A DNA stretch of 12,118 bases from Paracoccaceae bacterium. GTDB lineage: Bacteria > Pseudomonadota > Alphaproteobacteria > Rhodobacterales > Rhodobacteraceae. The notes beneath the pieces were generated by a model. The model was not told where the DNA came from and ran no database searches. It was given only the letters and a program-made list of their open reading frames with translations. The position numbers were made by a program, and so were the translations under genes. Positions 5,908 through 12,118 of the stretch are shown here, in pieces. The first letter of the stretch is position 1; each line of letters starts with the position of its first letter. The stretch lies in assembly GCA_002746395.1 (NCBI GenBank), contig NVXA01000010.1, forward strand, positions 64,938 through 77,055, written 5' to 3'.

Positions 5908-7140
5908 ATGGATTTGGGAATCAGCGACAAGGTCCGCCCTTTAATCAAGCAGGTTAGGGATATGGTAACCAACCAGATCGCTCCGCTAGACGAAGAGTTC
6001 CACAACGAGGTCGGAAAAACCGGTAACCGTTTTGAATACACCGCACGCATGACCGAAATTCTGGAAGGCTTGAAAGACGATGCCAAAGCCAAAGGCCTGT
6101 GGAATTTCTGGTTAACAGATAGTGAACGCGGCTTTGGTCTTACTACCGTTGAATACGCGTATTTGGCTGAAGAGATGGGCAAAACCCGTTTGGGGGCCGA
6201 GGTTTTCAACTGCTCCGCACCCGACACCGGCAACATGGAAGTATTCGAGAGGTACGGAACCCCCGAACACAAGGAACGTTGGTTGAAACCGCTGTTGGAG
6301 GGGGAAATCCGGTCAGCGTACTTGATGACGGAGCCAGAGGTGGCCTCGTCCGATGCGACGAACATGTCGATGAGTTGCGTGCGCGATGGAGATGAATACG
6401 TTCTGAATGGCGAAAAGTGGTGGTCTTCGGGTGCGGGTGATCCGCGGTGCGCGATTTACATCGTTATGGTGAAGACCGGAACAGACGCAGACGCGAAGCA
6501 CAAACGGCACTCCATGGTGCTGGTCCCTGCGGCAGCAGCTGGCGTTGAAATTGTCCGCGCCATGGAGGTTTATGGCCATGACGACGCGCCGCACGGCCAT
6601 ATGCATATTCGTTTTACCGATGTCCGAATTCCGGTATCAGACCTGCTGCTGGGCGAAGGGCGCGGATTTGAGATCTCGCAAGGGCGGCTTGGGCCAGGCA
6701 GAATTCACCACTGCATGCGCGCGATTGGCCACGCCGAAGCTGCACTGGAACTAATGTGCAAACGATCCCTTGAGCGGGAGGCTTTTGGCAAAAAACTGGC
6801 GCAACTGGGGGCTAATTACGACATCATCGCCGAATGCCGGATGGAAATCGAACAAGTGCGTCTTCTATGTCTGAAGGCCGCGTGGATGATGGATCAAGGC
6901 GACGCCCGCGCCGCTGCCCCTTGGATTAGCCAGATCAAAGTCGCCGCCCCGCGCGTGGCACTTAAGGTGGTTGATGAGGCCGTACAAATGCACGGAGCCG
7001 CAGGTATTAGCCAAGACACCAGCCTCGCGGCGAGTTGGACGCATGTTCGCACATTGCGGTTGGCTGATGGGCCGGATGCGGTTCACCGCCGTCAAATCGC
7101 ACGCGTCGAGTTGCGGAAATACACGAACGAGAAGGTTTGA
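5908..7140 (+). CDS. Acyl-CoA dehydrogenase of the ACAD10/ACAD11 (LvaC-like) group
   Basis: This is a 410-residue FAD-dependent acyl-CoA dehydrogenase-fold protein. Signatures shared with the dehydrogenase half of animal ACAD11 are [13 protein letters not shown] (140-152), [10 protein letters not shown] (168-177), [19 protein letters not shown] (251-269), GAAGISQD (363-370) and [10 protein letters not shown] (384-393). In the last motif Asp387 sits where medium-chain dehydrogenases carry the catalytic Glu of YEGT. The start is ATG 5908, with AGGAG at 5897-5901 and a 6-base spacer; the upstream ATGs at 5860 and 5902 lack such a site. The kinase gene begins one base after its stop. In Pseudomonas, LvaA phosphorylates 4-hydroxyvaleryl-CoA and LvaC removes the phosphate to give an enoyl-CoA; by analogy this pair probably handles hydroxyacyl-CoAs. 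The substrate is inferred, the family is firm. Confidence 0.92.
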   Translation: MDLGISDKVRPLIKQVRDMVTNQIAPLDEEFHNEVGKTGNRFEYTARMTEILEGLKDDAKAKGLWNFWLTDSERGFGLTTVEYAYLAEEMGKTRLGAEVFNCSAPDTGNMEVFERYGTPEHKERWLKPLLEGEIRSAYLMTEPEVASSDATNMSMSCVRDGDEYVLNGEKWWSSGAGDPRCAIYIVMVKTGTDADAKHKRHSMVLVPAAAAGVEIVRAMEVYGHDDAPHGHMHIRFTDVRIPVSDLLLGEGRGFEISQGRLGPGRIHHCMRAIGHAEAALELMCKRSLEREAFGKKLAQLGANYDIIAECRMEIEQVRLLCLKAAWMMDQGDARAAAPWISQIKVAAPRVALKVVDEAVQMHGAAGISQDTSLAASWTHVRTLRLADGPDAVHRRQIARVELRKYTNEKV

Positions 7141-7141
7141 T

Positions 7142-8167
7142 ATGGGCGACCCTCTCGATCTTGATGTCGTTGCAAAATATATGTCGGGGCGCATTGACGG
7201 GTTTCACGGGCCGCTTAAGGCTGAAAAAACACCTACAGGGCAATCAAACCCGACATTCATCCTAACCGCCTCTAGTGGAAAGTACGTTTTACGGCGCAAG
7301 CCACCGGGGGTGCTTTTAAAATCAGCCCATGCGGTTGATCGCGAATTTCGGGTGATGTCAGCGTTGGCGGCAACGGATGTCCCTGTCCCAAAAATGCATT
7401 TTCTGTGTGAAGACGAAGACGTAATTGGCAGCATGTTTTACGTTATGGAATATATTGAAGGGCGAAACTTTGTTGATCCGCGCATATCCGATGTGACGTC
7501 AGAGGCGCGGCGCGGGATGTACGATGCCATGAACGGTGGCCTTGCAGCACTACATTCGGTTGATGTTGAAGCGGTCGGGTTGTCGGATTTTGGCAAGCCT
7601 GGAAATTACTTTTCCCGCCAGATTTCGCGTTGGTCGGGCCAGTATCGGGTTAGCGAAACGGGTACAATCCCGCAGATGGATCAATTGATCGAATGGTTGG
7701 GTGAAAACATTCCTGAGGGTGACGATAAGGTGTCTTTGGTGCATGGCGATTGGCGCATTGATAACCTACTTTTCGCACAGGACGGCCCAAACCTTGTGGC
7801 CATTCTGGATTGGGAGCTTTCAACCCTTGGCCACCCGTTGGCTGACCTTGGCGCGCAATTGATGCAGTGGGCCATGCCTATCGGCCCCGAGGGGCGCGGT
7901 TTGGATGGTGTAGATCGCCGCGCGCAGGGTATTCCCGAGGATCGCGAATATGTGGAACTGTACGCCAAACGCGCAGGGTTAGGTGATGTGCCTGACATGG
8001 GGTTTTACGTGGCGTTCAGCTTTTTCCGTATGGCCGCGATTTTGCAAGGCGTTAAGAGGCGCGCGCTGGATGGCAATGCCTCCAACCCTGAACAAGCGTT
8101 GCGTCTTGGGGCGTTTGTGCCAATTTTTGCCGGTAAAGGCTTACAAATAGCTAACGCGGAATCGTGA
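7142..8167 (+). CDS. Phosphotransferase family protein (APH/choline-kinase fold, ACAD10/11 N-terminal-domain or LvaA-like kinase)
   Basis: The 341-residue product has the aminoglycoside-phosphotransferase fold. The N-lobe carries GQSNPTFIL (33-41) and YVLRRKPPG (48-56). The hinge is FYVMEYIEGRNF (99-110). The catalytic loop HGDWRIDNLLF (201-211) holds the Brenner-motif Asp203 and Asn208, and the metal-binding Asp is in ILDWELSTLG (Asp223). The GHPLADLG sequence after it is typical of the ACAD10/11-associated kinases. The likely role is ATP-dependent phosphorylation of a hydroxyacyl-CoA in the cytoplasm, feeding the adjacent dehydrogenase, not antibiotic resistance. ATG 7142 lies one base after the upstream stop, with AAGG (7132-7135) six bases away inside the dehydrogenase gene, so the two are translationally coupled. 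Longer in-frame readings overlap the dehydrogenase and are rejected. The 3' end overlaps the convergent kinase gene by 17 bases. Confidence 0.9.
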   Translation: MGDPLDLDVVAKYMSGRIDGFHGPLKAEKTPTGQSNPTFILTASSGKYVLRRKPPGVLLKSAHAVDREFRVMSALAATDVPVPKMHFLCEDEDVIGSMFYVMEYIEGRNFVDPRISDVTSEARRGMYDAMNGGLAALHSVDVEAVGLSDFGKPGNYFSRQISRWSGQYRVSETGTIPQMDQLIEWLGENIPEGDDKVSLVHGDWRIDNLLFAQDGPNLVAILDWELSTLGHPLADLGAQLMQWAMPIGPEGRGLDGVDRRAQGIPEDREYVELYAKRAGLGDVPDMGFYVAFSFFRMAAILQGVKRRALDGNASNPEQALRLGAFVPIFAGKGLQIANAES

Positions 8168-9485
8168 GGGTTGCTTTCAATCCACCCAGCTTTACGCTGT
8201 CGGATAATTTCACCGTACCACCATGGCTGCGGGCCACATCAGCAACAATGGCTAACCCCAAACCAACCCCGCCACTATTATCCTGATTGCGCGCCTCATC
8301 AAGGCGAACAAACGGATTCAGCGCATTTTCACGTTCAGATTTCGGTATCCCCGGCCCGTCATCTTCGACAATAATCTTTAACCGATTTTCCGACAACGTG
8401 GCGCTTAACGTGACCTGTTCCCCGTATAGAAGTGCATTCGAAAGCAGGTTTGCGATCGCGCGCGAAACAGCCCCTGAATGCAGCGATATTTCGCATGGTT
8501 TCAGCGTTTTATTATCAAAATCAAACTGCACCGTGCGACCAGAACGTTGACAATCCATCACGACTTTATTGATCAAGTCCTGCGGGTTAACCACTTTGCT
8601 TTCCTCAAGGGAATCCCCGCGTGCGAAGGATAAGAAGACTTCCAGCATCTGTTCCATATCCTCGACATCCTGCTGCATGAGGCGTATTTCTTCGCCCTCC
8701 TCCATCAGCTCAAGGGATAATTTTAGGCGGGTAAGCGGGGTTCGCAAGTCGTGGCTTACGGACGATAACATCTGTGTGCGCTGCTCTATTTGGCGTTCCA
8801 GTCGCGCACGCATCGCAAGGAACGAGGTCCCTGCCCGCCGCACCTCTGTGGCGCCCGAAGGGTGGAACGGCACGGCCTGCCCTTTCCCGAAAGCTTCCGA
8901 GGCTTCGGCCAACCGGCGGATCGGTCGCACCTGATTTCGCAAGAACAAGGCTGAGATTACGGTCAGGATGATTGCGGTCAACAGCATCCAGATCAGCAAC
9001 TGGTGCGGGTTCGTCGCACTTACCCGAACGCGTGGAACTTCTGCATAAAGCACCCCGCGAGAGGTTTGCAGTTTCACTTCTACTGCCCGGTTTGCCTTGG
9101 TCAAATCGATGGCGATTGTACGCTCGATATCGTCGCGCAAACTTGCAATCAATGCTCGTCCCGACACGTCATAGAAATAAAAACGGGTTTCGGGGGACAC
9201 TGTTTCACCCAATGCCAATTCCAATTTGATGTTGAAGGGGCGCTCAAGGGAAAACAAAACTGCCCTCGCTTCCTCCACACTGTCCATTTCCTCAACGAGG
9301 TCGGCGGCGTATTTCAGCTCTAGCGCGACGGAAGACGCCATTTGGGTGGTAACTTGTGCATAATGTCGTTGAATGAACACGAAGCTGACCACCAGTTGCA
9401 GGACAACGACGGGAAATAATATCATCAGCAACGAGCGCCCGAACAGGCTTCGCGGCATATAAGACTTGAGCCACTGGAAGTTCAT
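8151..9485 (-). CDS. EnvZ-like sensor histidine kinase
   Basis: The 444-residue inner-membrane sensor kinase of a two-component system has TM1 at about 17-38, a periplasmic sensor of roughly 125 residues, TM2 at about 164-184 and HAMP at about 185-237. The dimerisation/phosphoacceptor motif SHDLRTPLTRLKL has His245. The ATPase domain shows the N box NLLSNALLYG (Asn350), EDDGPGIP (374-381) and GGVGLGLAIV (405-414). The HAMP plus H-box sequence resembles EnvZ, the osmosensor partner of OmpR, but the real stimulus is unknown. ATG 9485 is chosen because PRSLFGRSLL follows close behind, as in related kinases; AGGA lies only one base before it, so the spacing is poor, and ATG at codon 10 is an alternative. 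No response regulator is in the window. The gene is divergent from the metallo-hydrolase gene, with 50 bases between the starts. Confidence 0.9.
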   Translation of the reverse strand: MNFQWLKSYMPRSLFGRSLLMILFPVVVLQLVVSFVFIQRHYAQVTTQMASSVALELKYAADLVEEMDSVEEARAVLFSLERPFNIKLELALGETVSPETRFYFYDVSGRALIASLRDDIERTIAIDLTKANRAVEVKLQTSRGVLYAEVPRVRVSATNPHQLLIWMLLTAIILTVISALFLRNQVRPIRRLAEASEAFGKGQAVPFHPSGATEVRRAGTSFLAMRARLERQIEQRTQMLSSVSHDLRTPLTRLKLSLELMEEGEEIRLMQQDVEDMEQMLEVFLSFARGDSLEESKVVNPQDLINKVVMDCQRSGRTVQFDFDNKTLKPCEISLHSGAVSRAIANLLSNALLYGEQVTLSATLSENRLKIIVEDDGPGIPKSERENALNPFVRLDEARNQDNSGGVGLGLAIVADVARSHGGTVKLSDSVKLGGLKATLTIPR

Positions 9486-9535
9486 ATCCTAAACAGGGTT
9501 ACGCGCAAGTTTGCTGACTGGCAAGGGAGAACCCG

Positions 9536-10456
9536 TTGAAACCACCATTCCAGACCGATCACACCCCGCAAGTCGGCGTTCCATTGCAGTTGGCGGAGGG
9601 GTTGCGCGTGATAACTTGCGGCAATGCAAGCCCGATGACGTTTACGGGTACGCAAACATACCTGTTGGGCGAGGTCGAGGTTGCGGTGATTGATCCCGGG
9701 CCTGACAACCCCGCGCATCTGGCGGCAATTGAGAAGGCGCTGAATGGGCAAGTGTTAAGCCATATTGTCGTGACGCACTCGCATGTGGATCATTCACCAT
9801 TGGCGGCGGTTTTGTCTGCCAAAACAGGCGCGCCGGTGTACGGGTTTGGCCCTGCTGATGCGGCAAGGTCGAAGCTGATGAACCGCCTCGCGGTTGAGGG
9901 AAACCTTGGTGGCGCTGAAGGTATTGATCCGCAGTTTGCTCCCGATATCCTAATTGCAGACGGCAGCGAAATTCGTGGAGCAGAATGGGCGTTAAGCGCC
10001 ATACACACCCCCGGCCACCTTTCAAACCACCTGTGTTTCGCGTGGGAAGGCAACGACAGCCTGTTTTCCGGCGATCATGTGATGGGCTGGGCCTCCACGT
10101 TGATATCGCCGCCTGACGGGGATTTGACGGCTTTTATGGCCAGCCTGAAAACCCTGCAAAACCGGCCCGAGCATACCTATTACGCGGGTCACGGTGCGCC
10201 TTTGTTGGAGGCGCACAATATGCTGGATTACCTGCTAGCGCATCGTTTGGGGCGCGAAGATCAAATCATGGCGCGTTTGCAAGATGCGCCACGCACAGTG
10301 GCGGAACTGACGGTGGATATGTACGCCGATGTGAACCCCATGCTGCAAGGTGCGGCATCGCGTAACGTATTGGCACACTTGATAGATTTATTTGAGCGAG
10401 GACTTGTGACACCCGAAGGCGCGTTTAATGCGCAGGCGCGGTTCAAACGAAGCTAG
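9536..10456 (+). CDS. MBL-fold metallo-hydrolase, LACTB2-like
   Basis: The 306-residue metallo-beta-lactamase-fold protein has the metal ligands HSHVDH (81-86), His161 in TPGHLSNH, Asp180 in SGDHVMGW and His219 in AGHG, so the dinuclear site is complete. After residue about 235 a C-terminal helical region (EDQIMARL, RTVAELTV, NVLAHLIDLFERGLV) fits the winged-helix tail of LACTB2-type proteins. Human LACTB2 is an endoribonuclease; bacterial relatives are mostly uncharacterised and are often called hydroxyacylglutathione hydrolase-like. The start is TTG 9536, with AGGGAGA (9524-9530) about six bases upstream and an in-frame TGA at 9515; no ATG is available. Its stop overlaps the stop of the convergent PcaB-like gene by four bases. 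The substrate cannot be inferred. Confidence 0.88.
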   Translation: MKPPFQTDHTPQVGVPLQLAEGLRVITCGNASPMTFTGTQTYLLGEVEVAVIDPGPDNPAHLAAIEKALNGQVLSHIVVTHSHVDHSPLAAVLSAKTGAPVYGFGPADAARSKLMNRLAVEGNLGGAEGIDPQFAPDILIADGSEIRGAEWALSAIHTPGHLSNHLCFAWEGNDSLFSGDHVMGWASTLISPPDGDLTAFMASLKTLQNRPEHTYYAGHGAPLLEAHNMLDYLLAHRLGREDQIMARLQDAPRTVAELTVDMYADVNPMLQGAASRNVLAHLIDLFERGLVTPEGAFNAQARFKRS

Positions 10457-11289
10457 AGCTGATCGGCGATTATTTGTGCATGTTTTAATGCGACGCTTCC
10501 GGCGATGCAAACTTGTGCGAGTGCCAGTTTTTCTAACGCTAACACGACGTTTTCTCGTGTTTGTAGCGGCGTTTGGCCAAGCTGGTTTTTTATAAATATT
10601 GCCATCGTCTCCAACACCTCACGATGTATGGATGCTGGGAAGTCTTTCGTGATTTCAGCTAACAATGTCGTGATTTGTGAAATCTCTGCTACCAATTCAG
10701 CGATCACGTCGCGCATCGGAACTGTTGGAATTGAAAGTTTGAGAGCCTCGGCTAAGGCGGCTTCGACCTCGGATATGTTCGTAATGCTGCCATCACCCGC
10801 AAACCGGACGGCCAGTAATTTGGCTTGAACCGCCTGTAATTGTTGGCGCGCCTGTGCCAGTTCGGCAAACTGGCCTTTGGTTATCAACACCTCCAACCGC
10901 GTATCAATCAACCGTAAGTACTGGCGCAACCGAAGAACCAATGCTGTGTTCGGTATGTCTTGTGAACCTGCGCCGCAATGGATGTATTTCGCATGGTCCG
11001 GTGCCTCCATCGCTTTGCCAAAGGCCGTTACCATGGCTGCAACCGGGCTGCCCGTTTCCGCCATACCCGCCGCCAACCCCGCCGGATCAACCTGCACCTC
11101 CATCGAGGCGCGATGGATATAGAGCGCGGAATCCAGTGGGATCAGGCCCAATTCCCCCTGAACTTTGGCGAGCGTCCCTTCCACCAGCAGCATCGCACGC
11201 ACCTCCGCGCTGTCGGTGAACAGGGCGCGGACCTCCGCATCACCGTAAAGGGTGCTGTAAATCGGGCTATCGAAGGGGGAAAACGTCAT
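10453..11289 (-). CDS. Shortened PcaB-like protein (fumarase/aspartase superfamily) lacking catalytic segments
   Basis: The N-terminal ~125 residues (SPFDSPIYSTLYGDAEV, FTDSAEVRAMLLVEG, GELGLIP, MEVQVDPAGLAAG, GAGSQDIPNTALVLRLRQ) match 3-carboxy-cis,cis-muconate cycloisomerase, which converts carboxymuconate to the muconolactone in protocatechuate breakdown. After RLEVLI the protein jumps to a stretch (AKLLAVRFAGDGSI, VEAALAEAL) that normally lies beyond the catalytic TWGQ-A-TP loop. The superfamily signature around GSSTMPQKQNP is absent. The usual GATSQD has become GAGSQD. The chain ends at 278 residues, where relatives have about 345-450. The frame is open throughout, so this looks like an evolved pseudoenzyme or late-stage reduced gene rather than a fresh frameshift. 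The start MTF at 11289 fits the family N-terminus, though the Shine-Dalgarno is weak (TAGG). It lies 7 bases after the BKACE gene and is probably coupled to it. Confidence 0.8.
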   Translation of the reverse strand: MTFSPFDSPIYSTLYGDAEVRALFTDSAEVRAMLLVEGTLAKVQGELGLIPLDSALYIHRASMEVQVDPAGLAAGMAETGSPVAAMVTAFGKAMEAPDHAKYIHCGAGSQDIPNTALVLRLRQYLRLIDTRLEVLITKGQFAELAQARQQLQAVQAKLLAVRFAGDGSITNISEVEAALAEALKLSIPTVPMRDVIAELVAEISQITTLLAEITKDFPASIHREVLETMAIFIKNQLGQTPLQTRENVVLALEKLALAQVCIAGSVALKHAQIIADQL

Positions 11290-11296
11290 AGGAGGC

Positions 11297-12118
11297 CTAT
11301 TTCAAAGGAACTTCAAGGATTTCGCGGGCTTGCTGCCATGTGGCGACGGAGCGTTCGTATTTATCACACAAATCAACGGTACGCGTGACCAGCGCCGCGT
11401 TGGAAGGCGCGAGCGTGTTGCGATTTAACCGCATGTTATCTTCAAGCCCGGTTCGTGTATGACCACCCGCCGCAATAGCCCATTCGTTAACGACTATCTG
11501 CCCTGGCCCAACACCGGCAGCGCACCACTGTGCATCCGGCACAAGACGGTTCACGGTGGTGATGTAAAAGTCGAAAACCTGCTTATCCACAGGCATAGCA
11601 TTCTTGACACCCATCACGAATTGCACGTACAGTTTGCCGGAAATTCGCCCATCACGGTTCATTGCTGCAGCTTGAAATATATGGCTTAGATCAAAGGCTT
11701 CTACCTCGGGCTTTACGTTATAAGTGCGCATCTCACCGGCCAGCCAATCGACCAAATCAGGTGGGTTTTCATAGACACGTGTGGGGAAGTTGTTCGACCC
11801 AACGGATAAGGAGGCCATATCGGGTGCTAGCGACAACATCGCGCCGCGCGCAGCCCCCGCACCCGATCGCCCTCCCGTAGACATCTGCATGATCATGCCG
11901 GGGCAATGTTTGGCGATCCCCTCTTGTAGGCGTGCGAACTTTTCGGGGTCGGATGACGGGGATTCATCGGCATTGCGGACGTGGCAATGCGCGATGCTAG
12001 CCCCCGCTTCAAAGGCTGCATGTGTGCTTTCAATTTGTTCACTTATCGTGATCGGAACCGCTGGATTGTTCGCCTTTTTGGGCACGGATCCGGTGATGGC
12101 TACGCAGATAATACAGGG
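11297..12118 (-). CDS. Beta-keto acid cleavage enzyme (BKACE, DUF849; Kce-like), 5' end outside the window
   Basis: 273 codons are visible and the frame stays open to the window edge (PCIICVAITGSVPKKANNPAV...), so only about three to four codons of the start are missing. The GTG at 12085 is an internal codon, not the start. The family cleaves a beta-keto acid with acetyl-CoA into acetoacetate and an acyl-CoA; the type member is 3-keto-5-aminohexanoate cleavage enzyme of lysine fermentation. The metal-binding pair is in AHCHVRN (visible residues 44 and 46). Further family motifs are STGGRSG, SVGSNNFPTRVYENPP, EAFDLSH, QFVMGVKNAMP and NEWAIAAGGHTRTGLEDN, the last holding the conserved Glu. Its position before a pcaB-like gene, as in protocatechuate clusters of related bacteria, makes a beta-ketoadipate-related substrate plausible. 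That last point is inference. Confidence 0.92.
   Translation of the reverse strand, partial: PCIICVAITGSVPKKANNPAVPITISEQIESTHAAFEAGASIAHCHVRNADESPSSDPEKFARLQEGIAKHCPGMIMQMSTGGRSGAGAARGAMLSLAPDMASLSVGSNNFPTRVYENPPDLVDWLAGEMRTYNVKPEVEAFDLSHIFQAAAMNRDGRISGKLYVQFVMGVKNAMPVDKQVFDFYITTVNRLVPDAQWCAAGVGPGQIVVNEWAIAAGGHTRTGLEDNMRLNRNTLAPSNAALVTRTVDLCDKYERSVATWQQAREILEVPLK

Noticed and set aside
5093..6365. Two long minus-strand ORFs opposite the SpoA gene and the dehydrogenase 5' end
   Set aside because: They lack ribosome binding sites and recognisable domains, and run across two well-supported plus-strand genes. Their length follows from the codon pattern of those genes.
6971..7141. N-terminal extension of the phosphotransferase gene overlapping the dehydrogenase
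   Set aside because: The APH-type N-terminus and a good ribosome binding site support ATG 7142. The extension is simply the second frame of the dehydrogenase coding sequence.
7142..8167. Antibiotic resistance aminoglycoside phosphotransferase
   Set aside because: Only the fold is shared. The HGDWRIDNLL and LDWELSTLGHPLADLG motifs and the coupling to an ACAD11-type dehydrogenase point to metabolic kinases.
9486..9535. Inverted repeat GGGTT (9496-9500) / AACCC (9530-9534) between the divergent genes
   Set aside because: Five-base arms 29 bases apart are expected by chance, and the right arm lies between the ribosome binding site and the start codon of the metallo-hydrolase.
12085..12085. GTG at 12085 as start of the BKACE gene
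   Set aside because: The frame continues to the window edge and encodes the typical BKACE N-terminus (CIICVAITGSVPKKA), so the true start lies just outside.

Overview
This window looks like ordinary chromosome of a marine-type alphaproteobacterium of the Rhodobacterales (Roseobacter group). The basis is the character of the proteins (PdhC, IF-3, EnvZ-like kinase, malonyl-CoA synthetase, DUF849 and PcaB-like proteins), compared with remembered family sequences, plus a moderate GC content with AT-rich intergenic stretches. The genus assignment is open. I see no insertion sequence, prophage, CRISPR array, rRNA or tRNA.

Layout. (1) 1-585 is the 3' end of pdhC, the E2 of pyruvate dehydrogenase, closed by a bidirectional hairpin shared with a small convergent membrane-protein gene (620-796). 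(2) A 333-base gene-free stretch leads into infC (1130-1678), which appears to start at an AUA codon and ends at a strong terminator. (3) A lipid A-type acyltransferase gene (1765-2634) runs convergently into a minus-strand pair, a small two-helix membrane protein followed by matB (4378-2631). (4) On the plus strand come a small secreted protein (4575-4847) behind a nested palindrome, a hairpin, and a divergent orphan FliM/SpoA-type protein (4914-5807) whose ribosome binding site lies inside the hairpin. (5) A two-gene operon follows (5908-8167): an ACAD10/11-type acyl-CoA dehydrogenase and an aminoglycoside-phosphotransferase-fold kinase, the two halves that are fused in animal ACAD10/ACAD11. 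(6) An EnvZ-like sensor kinase (minus) is divergent from a LACTB2-like metallo-hydrolase (plus). (7) At the right end, on the minus strand, a beta-keto acid cleavage enzyme (BKACE, DUF849, cut by the window edge) leads into a shortened PcaB-like protein that has lost its catalytic segments.

How it fits together. Much of the window concerns acyl-CoA and carboxylic acid metabolism: PDH, malonate activation, probable hydroxyacyl-CoA breakdown through phosphorylation and elimination, and the tail of a probable protocatechuate/beta-ketoadipate cluster. Housekeeping genes (infC, envelope lipid acylation, two-component sensing) are interspersed. Genes are tightly packed. Three of the four convergent pairs overlap at their stop codons, two of them through the same CTAG tetranucleotide.

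The points most worth a second look are the AUA start of infC, the split ACAD10/11-like kinase/dehydrogenase pair, the PcaB-like pseudoenzyme, and the divergent SpoA-domain protein translated from inside a terminator-like hairpin.
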